A DNA stretch of 64,000 nucleotides from contig NC_088776.1 of NCBI RefSeq assembly GCF_954871325.1, positions 29,808,508 through 29,872,507 on the forward strand, written 5' to 3'. The notes under the pieces were generated by a model that was not told the origin of the DNA, searched no databases, and worked only from the letters and a program-made list of their open reading frames with translations. The position numbers were made by a program, and so were the translations under genes. Shown here one piece after another: positions 22,558-31,800 of the stretch. The DNA is from Gordionus sp. m RMFG-2023. Its lineage: Eukaryota > Nematomorpha > Gordioida > Chordodea > Parachordodidae. Position 1 is the first letter of the stretch; each line of letters starts with the position of its first letter.

Positions 22558-22654
22558 TGTAATTAAAAAAATCAAAATCAGCCTTTATTATTCAAATAAA
22601 TCTCAAAATATATAATAAAAATAAACATTTTACAAAAAACAACAATTTAATACA
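22558..22654 (-). repeat. 3' LTR of the Ty3/gypsy-type element (short)
   Basis: About 97 bases starting and ending TG...CA, matching 42571-42673. The shared core is CAGCCTTTATTATTCAAAT. It directly follows the end of the coding region. The true boundary could extend somewhat lower in coordinates. Confidence 0.7.
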
Positions 22655-22655
22655 C

Positions 22656-23384
22656 ATCATTTATCCCCAGTCGATCTGGTTTCCATCGTATCCTTTTGGG
22701 ATATGTATCTTGACTTGTTTCTTCCTCTCTCTCCTTTGAATTCATTTCATTGTTATTTTTTATTACATACTCTTTGTTTACTATCTCTTCGGTTTTCTCT
22801 TCTACTTCAGTACTCTCTTCTTTCGTATTCTTCAATTAATACATTTTCGGTTCTTTTCATTGGTCCGTATGACGTATGTGTACTCGTATTACCCGCTATA
22901 CTTAATTCATAACGCTGTGGTTCGAGCATGCCTTTAATAATGGCTTCTTCCCATTTTTTTTCTTTATTATTGTAAAGGCGCGACCTAATTTTTTCATTTA
23001 ACTGAAATTTTTTTCTCCTTTTTGTTTCCCCGTTCGAAAATTTGATCTAACAATCCTCTAGGTTTAAATTTTAGTAGTATTTCAGCGGGACTTTGTTCAG
23101 TTTCTGTTCCTGGTGTATTTCTGTAATTGTAGAGAAAAATAGCTAGGCTGGTTTCTAAATCCCTCTCGTTTCTTTTATTCATACTCTGTTTAAAAGTTTG
23201 AACTAAACGTTCGGCCATGCCGTTTGTCTGAGGATGGTAAGGACTTCCGTGCACTAATTGAATTCCGTTTTTTTCACAAAAATCATTGAAATCATTTCTG
23301 CTGAATTGGGGCCCGTTATCAGAAACGATTATTTTGGGAAATCCGAATCTTGCAAAAATATTTCTTAATGTGTCTAGTGCTAGT
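22656..23384 (-). pseudogene. Ty3/gypsy integrase, C-terminal half (fossil)
   Basis: Shows the end of the integrase catalytic core: SDNGPQFSRNDFNDFC (23260-23310) with the second catalytic Asp, then HGSPYHPQTNGMAERLVQTF (23190-23250), which is the highly conserved HP-TNG-ER block with the catalytic Glu region. LYNYRNTPGTETEQSPAEIL follows (about 23070-23130). A basic tail and a charged Lys/Glu-rich end continue to about 22647. Part of one broken retroelement; the upstream part of the core lies beyond the insertion at 23393. Confidence 0.85.
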
Positions 23385-23392
23385 CATGGGAA

Positions 23393-24573
23393 CATAGGCG
23401 TAGTCGGGGGGGGGGGGGATATTTCTCCCCCTTCCCCCCTTCAAAACTTTATCACTTTTTGTAAATATCATTTTTAGCTAAAAATATCCCCCTTAGTCTT
23501 CCCCCAACTTCCTGACCCTCAAATATGCATGCATATATCTTAAATAATAATGTAAAAGAAAGAATGTAAAAGTTGATATTTTTTTATAAAACTATTAATC
23601 ATAATTTATAGATTTTTGGGAAAATAAATTTATAAATATGTAAAATGAACCAAAAATGTTTTTTAATAAATGGAATATAAGCCAAAGATAAGTCTTAAGA
23701 CAGAAGTGAAATGTATTAAAATTATTAATAATAGATCCATAAAATTACTAAATAATATAATATATCAAATATAATTTTTTATAAAGTGAGTAATTTTAAT
23801 TTATTTATTTTAATAAAAGTAAAATATAATTATAAAACTATAGATAAAATTAAATCATAAATTAAAAAAATATTAAAGCACAATACAAACAACTGAATAT
23901 TATATGTCGTAGATTTACAGTATATCTAATTATCAAATGACAATCAAGTAATTTTTACAAATATAGCGAATTATATATTTTACAGAAAACTATAAAATAT
24001 TGATAAGGACATCAGAAAATATCTTTTAAAGACATTGTGGGATGAATAATATAAAGATTAAATTTAAATATCATTTTTATCTAAAATAAATAGATGGCGT
24101 TAAATAATTAAATGCAAGAGCATATATTAGTAAAATTTGTTAAATTATTAACTGTAATATATTCTCTAACTGTCAAATATGTCTGTAAAAGTGGAATTTT
24201 ACCTATTATTTTATAACTAACTCTATATAATAGAGGAAAATCAACTATATGTCTACTTACTTTTTATAAATAAATTTCTTATAATTGTTTGGAATAAATT
24301 ATTACCATGCTTTTATATTAAGGTATATACAATACAAGTAATTTATTATATTTTTATTTTATATAAATTAATAAAAATATATTTCATATTTGTTCCAGGC
24401 TTATTTTTTTTGTTAAAATTTGTAAAAATATTTTATGACTATATATAGACTAAAGTAACACGGCCGAAGGCCTAGAGAAAACGGACCGAAGACCAGCCTA
24501 AAGGGGGGTCTGGGGGCAAAGCCCCCAGTAATTTTTTAATCCCCCCCCTTATGAAAACCTCGCTACGCCTATG
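23393..24573. mobile_element. 1.2-kb non-autonomous hAT-type element inside integrase
   Basis: Ends CATAGGCGTAG and its exact complement are flanked by a perfect 8-bp duplication CATGGGAA (23385-23392 and 24574-24581). Runs of G (12 at 23408) and C (near 24540) lie just inside the ends, a layout seen in hAT families with GGCGTAGC-type termini. The interior is AT-rich with no transposase, apart from a GC-richer stretch at 24460-24530 (AAAGGGGGGTCTGGGGGC). Confidence 0.9.
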
Positions 24574-24581
24574 CATGGGAA

Positions 24582-24787
24582 CTACTTCTGACCAGCGACT
24601 GCTAGCATCTATCACTACCAACCAATAATGATTTTGAAATGGTCCAGCATAATCAATATGTACTCGGTGCCATACTTTTGGTGGTTTTGGCCAATTTTGA
24701 ATTGCTGTCTTTTTAGGCATATCGTGTTGTTCCTAGCATTCTCTACATTTTTCGACCCAGGTTTCTATATCTTGGTTTATATTAGGC
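24582..24787 (-). pseudogene. Ty3/gypsy integrase, start of catalytic core (fossil)
   Basis: The minus strand reads AWWPNINQDIETWVEKC, then KPPKVWHRVHIDYAGPFQNH (about 24640-24700), which holds the first catalytic Asp in its HID-x-x-GP setting, then YWLVVIDASSRWSEV. This is the middle of the same integrase, between the two nested hAT insertions. Confidence 0.85.
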
Positions 24788-24829
24788 CACCACGCTAGTG
24801 TTGTTAAAACGCCGCGAGTCGCGACCCCG

Positions 24830-25460
24830 ACCCAAAGCTCGGGTCGTTTTATTCGACTCCGACTCAATGTTTGGGTCGTTTTTTTCGACTTCGACCCGAG
24901 TTCAAGCCGAAATAAACGACTTCGACCCAAAATATGGGTCGTTTTTTTCGACTCCGACCCAAGTCCAAGCCGAAAAAAACGACCTCGACCCAAAATATGG
25001 GTCGTTTTTTACGACTCCGACTCAAAATTTGGGTCGTATTTTTCGACTCAAATTTGAAATTTGGGTCGTATTTTTCGACTTAAACTTGAAGTTTGGGTCA
25101 TATTTTTCGACTCAAACTTGAAGTTTGGGTCGTATTTTTCGACTAAAACTTGAAGTTTGGGTCGTATTTTTCGACTAAAACTTGAAGTTTGGGTCGTATT
25201 TTTCGACTAAAACTTGAAGTTTGGGTCGTATTTTTCGACTAAAACTTGAAGTTTGGGTCGTATTTTTCGTCTCAAACTTGAAGTTTGGGTCGTATTTTTC
25301 GACTCCAACTCAAAGTTTGGGTCGTTTTTCTGACTCAGACTCAAACATCGGGTCGTTTTATTCAATCCGACTCAAAATATGGATCTTTCTTTTTAAAGAC
25401 GACTTAAAGTTAGGGTTGCTTTTTTTCACCCTTAACCCAATATCTAGATCATTTTTTTTG
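24830..25460. repeat. 32-bp GGGTCG terminal repeats, left
   Basis: About 18 units of the form GGGTCGTATTTTTCGACTAA plus ACTTGAAGTTT. The central units are spaced exactly 32 bases (25095, 25127, 25159 and on) and the outer ones are degenerate. The units contain CpG and GTCGA-type half-palindromes in an otherwise AT-rich region. Open frames across it are artefacts of a repeat that happens to lack stops. Confidence 0.9.
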
Positions 25461-25559
25461 ACCAAAAGTCAAATAACATTTAGTATATATTAATATTATA
25501 GGCGGGAAAGTTACTTAAAACTTCTTTAAATTATAATGCTCTGGATTAACTATTCATCA

Positions 25560-27256
25560 TAGTTATTTTTTAAAATTTTTAAGTGAAGATGCACCATAGA
25601 AAAGAGCCATTTGTTATGATGGTTATTTTTGAACTTTTTTAAATGAAATAGATGAAAATATATATTCTAAACATAAATTTAAAATTTGTGAGGATGTATC
25701 ATAGATAGGTGACAATTGTCATAATCGTTATTTTTAAACTTTTTTCAAATTTTTAAAGCAAATAGCTAAAAATATATATTCTAAACATGTTAAATTTAAA
25801 ATTTGTGAGGATGTATCATAGATAGGTGACAATAGTCATAATCGCTATTTTTGAACTTTTTCAAATTTTTTTAAAGGAAATAGCTAAAAATATATATTCT
25901 AAACATGTTAAATTAAAAATTCAGTGAGGATGTATCATAGATAGGTGACAATTGTCATAATCGTTATTTTTGAACTTTTTTCAATTTTTTTAAAGGAAAT
26001 AGCTAAAAATATATATTCTAAACATGTTAAATTAAAAATTCAGTGAGGATGTATCATATATAGGTGACAATTGTCATAATCGCTATTTTTGAATTTTTTC
26101 AAATTTTTTTAAAGGAAATATCTAAAAATATATATTCTAAACATGTTAAATTAAAAATTCAGTGAGGATGTATCATATATAGGTGACAATTGTCATAATC
26201 GCTATTTTTGAACTTTTTCAAATTTTTTTAAAGGAAATATCTAAAAATATATATTCTAAACATGTTAAATTAAAAATTCAGTGAGGATGTATCATAGATA
26301 GGTGACAATTGTCATAATCGCTATTTTTGAATTTTTTCAAATTTTTTTAAAGGAAATAGCTAAAAATATATATTCTAAACATGTTAAATTAAAAATTCAG
26401 TGATGATGTATCATATATAGGTGACAATTGTCATAATCGCTATTTTTGAATTTTTTCAAATTTTTTTAAAGGAAATAGCTAAAAATATATATTCTAAACA
26501 TGTTAAATTAAAAATTCAGTGAGGAAGTATCATATATAGGTGACAATTGTCATAATCGCTATTTTTGAACTTTTTCAAATTTTTTTAAAGGAAATAGCTA
26601 AAAATATATATTCTAAACATGTTAAATTAAAAATTCAGTGAGGATGTATCATAGATAGGTGACAATTGTCATAATCGCTATTTTTGAATTTTTTCAAATT
26701 TTTTTAAAGGAAATAGCTAAAAATATATATTCTAAACATGTTAAATTAAAAATTCAGTGATGATGTATCATATATAGGTGACAATTGTCATAATCGCTAT
26801 TTTTGAATTTTTTTAAATTTTTTTAAAGGAAATAGCTAAAAATATATATTCTAAACATGTTAAATTAAAAATTCAGTGAGGAAGTATCATATATAGGTGA
26901 CAATTGTCATAATCGCTATTTTTGAACTTTTTCAAATTTTTTTAAAGGAAATAGCTAAAAATATATATTCTAAACATGTTAAATTAAAAATTCAGTGAGG
27001 ATGTATCATAGATAGGTGACAATTGTCATAATCGTTATTTTTGAACTTTTTCAAATTTTTTTAAAGGAAATAGCTAAAAATATATATTCTAAACATGTTA
27101 AATTAAAAATTCAGTGAGGATGTATCATAGATAGGTGACAATTGTCATAATCGTTATTTTTGAACTTTTCTCAATTATTTTAAAGGAAATAGCTAAAAAT
27201 ATATATCCTAAACATGTTAAATTAAAACATCAGTGAGGATGTATCATAGATAAGGG
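25560..27256. repeat. 119-bp satellite array, left arm (about 14 monomers)
   Basis: Each monomer has AGGTGACAATTGTCATAATCG, a T-run with AAATTTTTTTAAAGGAAATA, and TATATATTCTAAACATGTTA (all shortened here). Three variant types (TGATGATGTATC, GAGGAAGTATC, GAGGATGTATC) alternate at 26401/26521/26641 and again at 26758/26878/26998, giving a three-monomer higher-order unit of about 358 bases. Confidence 0.9.
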
Positions 27257-28129
27257 ACAAAAAATGGTTATTATATATACGAGTAGTAAGGTACATAATA
27301 TTTTTAAGTGATAAAATGAGATGCTAATATATTTCTTGTAATTTTAATTTATAATAAAATTCTTAAATCTTTGAAGTTACTAGTTAGGATAAAAGTTACT
27401 TGGCACATCATACAATGATATTTATACCTTGTTTTTTTTTTCGAGAATAAATTTTATGCGATATCTCATGAAGGAAATTACATACCATTGTACAGAGAAA
27501 TAACTTTGTATATATTATCTGCACCAATATCTTTTATATCAATCTCTATCGGTGACATTTTAAATTATATTGGAAACTAGATTGTGTAGATTTCTAAATA
27601 TTAATTTAAAGGATTAAGATTTTAGAATTAATTATAAATATATCTTAATAATTTTTATATTGCATTTATTATTTAAAATCTCTCGTTTTAAGCCTATTTA
27701 GCAAGAAAAATATTGACTAATCCTGAAATTACGATAATAGATATCTATACCTTTATATAATCTATGAGAAAAATTGCTCTCATAATATTCTTCTTAATAA
27801 AATAGTGAATAATTAACGCCTGAAAAAAAGTATAGCGCTTTATAACATGGTTCAAAGTTAATCCCAGTATCAATTTTAATGTGTAATTTTTCTCAAGTGT
27901 TCAAAATTCTAAATCTTAATATCAAAAACTATTTTAGTTATCAATTTAAAGTCAAATAATATTAAAACACTAATATTCTACAGTATTCATAAAAAACAAC
28001 AGCCTGAAATAAGAATACTAAGCTCAAAACATCTTAAATATTTGATACATTTATAGTTTAAATATTTTTATTTAAATTATATATATTTATTAATGTACAA
28101 AAAATTTAATTTAACAATATATATAGATA

Positions 28130-28343
28130 TAAAAATTATGTATAAAATTTATTATTCATGATATTGATATCCCATGAATTTAAACATAAACACTGTTTAA
28201 GTGTTTCGGAGGCCATGCGATTTCTTTTCTTTGTTACGGTGTCCACCCCTCTTGAGAAGACACGCTCGCTCTCAACGGATGTATTGCTGCGACAAAAAAT
28301 CTTTAGCCATCATGCAAAGGTACGGAAAACGCTCAGAATTAAA
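28130..28343 (-). pseudogene. Duplicated C-terminal end of the hAT transposase gene in the left arm
   Basis: Inverse copy of 34417-34626, covering the dimerisation segment with the ESERVF-type motif and the terminal stop. It lacks two bases relative to the right-hand copy (GTATTGCTG against GTACTTTGCTG on the strand shown), so the frame is shifted. It has no upstream exons and cannot make a transposase. Confidence 0.88.
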
Positions 28344-28852
28344 GTACGACTTAAAAAAACTCGACTTAACACTACATTTATGAAAAATATAGCTCGCCTA
28401 AATTATTAAATTATATTTAAAAAAATTCATATTTTAATTGAAAAATGCATCCGGAATCGCAAATACTTATTTAAAAAATTTATTGTTTTATTAGTTTAAA
28501 AATTCCATATGGAAGTGAAGTGACTATTTAAATTCTAAAATTATAAAAGATATTTTATTTTACTTTTAGTGGTGCCAGCTAGACGGCAAATTTGTTGAGA
28601 TTTTTTCTTTTCTTCATTGTTAGGGATAGGGATATGATTAATAATCATTTTTTTTAACTTTCCAAATTTTTTTTAACTTTCCAAATTTTTTTTTATTATT
28701 TTTAGGGGTATAAATCTAAATTTTTTTATTTTATTCATTTTTTGTTTTTAAAATTATAATTTAATATTATTAACATAAATTTTATTAATAAAAGTTGTCC
28801 AATTTAAATCATTTCTTAAATATTATTTTTATATAAAACTTTTCTTAGTGTG
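28344..28852 (+). promoter_or_regulatory. Probable 5' flank of the hAT transposase gene
   Basis: Unique AT-rich sequence between the left arm and the first ATG. It must hold the promoter if the gene is expressed from within the element. A GGTGCCAGC word at 28572 also occurs in the internal fold-back element (30976 and 32641, one inverted). No defined promoter motif can be singled out. Confidence 0.35.
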
Positions 28853-31800
28853 ATGTCACAAAGTTCAAGTTCTACGCCATCAAGGTCAACTCAAGATGAT
28901 AGAGAAAATCAAGTAAATCAATAACCATAAACCTTTATGATATTATTTCGATTTTATGCAATTATAACCTTTATTTTAATATATTTATAATTTTAGTTGG
29001 AGCCTTTTTCGGATTCACTAATAGAACAGGATTTAAATTCTTCTGCGATTAATAGTAGTTTCAATATTAAATCAAATTATAATTATAGTCCAAATAAATC
29101 ACACAAAAAATGCAATCATTGCGAAAAAATATATCGTTCCACTACCGCTACAAGTTTAATAAATTTTTGTTTTTATATAGTTACATTAAATTAAATTTTC
29201 AAATTTAAAAAGAAATTATTCCTTATGATGGCAGTAATGTTTTTTAATATTTAAAAAAACATAAAATATTTCGGGGTTTTTAGGATTTTAATGTTGGTCT
29301 AGAATTGTTTTGTTTTCCTCCAGTTTTTAAATATTTTTAAGCTAAAAGTGGATAATAACTTATTTATTTTCAATATATAAAAAAATAAAAACTAAATTAA
29401 AAAAATTTTAATTTTTATGACGGTACAGCTCTGTCAATTTTGCGATATTTGCTTATAAAGATTTAATTATTACTTCATAATGGCCTATTTTATCTTATTT
29501 AAGTGCTAAATTTACCTATCTTTTTATTTTTTACTCTAATTTTTTATTATTTTAAACCTAATTAAAATATAGAAAATATATTCAATATATAAACCTGGCT
29601 ATATTTTTCAAAAAAGGTAATAATTTATACTTAATATTAATTATTTAGAATATTAAGTTAGGTTACTATTTTTTTGGAGGGGCTCATTATTATGTTGTTC
29701 AAACGTCGCGACCCCGACCCAGAGTTTGGGTCGTTTTTTTGACTCGGACTTCTTTTTATATTGAATGTTATTTTTTTAAATGTTTTTTATGTTATTTTTT
29801 TTTGATATATTATTGTTCTTTTGTAGTGTTGTTAAATGGCTCGTTTTAAGCCGATTTTTAAAAACGGCTAACTCAATATTTCGTCCAGAAAAATATTACT
29901 TAAGCCTCAAGATTTTGCTCATAGAAGGAACAAAGGTCTAGGCTTATATTATCGAAATCTCGAGACTTAGACAATATTTTTCTGGCTAAAATATTGAGTT
30001 AGCCGTTTTAAAAAATCGGCTCAAAATGAGCCGTTTAACAACACTATTCTTTTGTGATTGGTTAATTTATTTTATTTTTAAAATAATATACATATATTTT
30101 TTTATTTAGGATATTTTTAAATAATATTTTTATAAATTTTATATCAATATAAATACAGTTCTATTTATAATAAATTTTTATAGCTAATAATAGGTATTAC
30201 AAATATTTAATTTACAATATACGGCTAGCCCGGCCCGGATTTTTTTAAAATATATTATATTTATAATAGATTTTTAGCTAATAAAAGCGATTTAAAATAT
30301 TTAATTTGATATATATGGCCGGCCCTGTTCGGATATTTTTTTATAAATAATTTTAGGCCCAGCCCGGTGGTATATATAAAAAAATTAAAATACGATCTAG
30401 CCCTCTGATATATTTTATTTATTAATTTCTGATTGTAACTTAGCTTATTAACAACAAAATAGGTATTAATTCTTAGTATTATTTAATACTTCTTTGTAGG
30501 GTCATTGTCAAATCAATCACTTTTCGGCCGACCCCTTTCGATTTCTTAAAAATGGCCAAATTAGGATTTTAGCAAAATAATAAGTAAGCCTCGAGATTTG
30601 GTAAAATAAAAACCTATCTGTCATCTATAAAATCTCCATGATTACATAATATTATTCAGGTCTTTTTAAAAATCGATCAAATCGGGCTTAACATTAATGA
30701 TAGGCAATATATCAGTATTAAAATTTTTATTAGTTAGTGCATTATGCATCAACATTCAAATGTTTGAATAATCGAAAGGAGGCAGGGTTTAGAATATAGT
30801 TTCTTTTGATTTATTTAATAATATATATGTCGTATTGGGGAATCATGTGGGATTCGGAATCCCAACGTGGGGATTCAAGATCTTGAATCCCCACGTTTTA
30901 TTCGGGATCTTTTTTTTTAAATATTTTTAAAAAAAATATTTAAAAAATATTCCGAATCCCCATGCTCTTTTTTGCGGCTGGCACCATATAATTAAAAAAC
31001 CAAAATAAGGGATTTAATAAGAGAATTTTTAAAAAAAGTAAATAGTATAAAATTAAGAAATATAATGAATGAAAAGGGATGAGGTTAAGGCTTTTTTGTT
31101 TTAAAAAATATATTTACAAAAAATCCGAATTATTGCAACATTTAAGCAGGGACCCGAACCGTTATTTATAACGGTTCAGTTTGGTTACGGTTCAGTATAT
31201 AAAAAATTATAATAGTTACGTTTTGGTTACGGTGCTTGAGAAGGAATTTATATAAAGGTTCCGTTCGGTTCAGCTAATTATAAAGGTTCATTACGGTTAG
31301 AAATTTTTTTTTATTGAAGCAACACCATCTTTTAATTTATTTTTATTATAAGCATTTATGAATTATATATAAAAAAAATATATAAGATTCAAAATAACTC
31401 ATTTTTAAATATTTATTTGAACATATAAGCTATATATTTTCAAGTATAAATAGATTCCTTTTTGTTCGTAGTGACGATAACACAAAAAGCCCTTTCTACA
31501 GAAATTTGTGTTGCTGGAACCTCCTGGTTCAGATATTTATAACAAAAATAAATTTTTTTTAAAAAAATATTTAAGGGGATTCGGAATCTTTTTTTAAAAA
31601 AAACAATTAAATTATATTTTCACCAGAAAATTTTATTTTTTAGAGATAATTAATATTGTATTACTTTTATGCTTTAAATCATTAAATACTCGAAGGCAAT
31701 ATTTTGTTTCACGCCCGAAAATTCACGGTGTTTTTAAATATTTCAAAACTTTAATGCTATAATTTTTTCACTTTATTGAATTTATTTTATTTATTTCTTT

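Larger units (their letters stand above)
24796..28343 (-). repeat. Left inverted arm of the giant hAT element
   Basis: Matches 34417-39649 in inverse orientation from the terminus through the last 70 or so codons of the transposase gene. Homology stops abruptly between CTCAGAATTA and unrelated sequence near 28343. It is about 1.7 kb shorter than the right arm, almost all because of fewer satellite monomers. Confidence 0.9.

Noticed and set aside
24798-25493. Open frames of 90-107 codons over the GGGTCG repeats, and their mirror images at 39006-39753
   Set aside because: They encode only the 32-bp repeat read in a stop-free frame (Phe, Arg, Leu, Gly rich) and shift between units. Repeat composition explains them fully.
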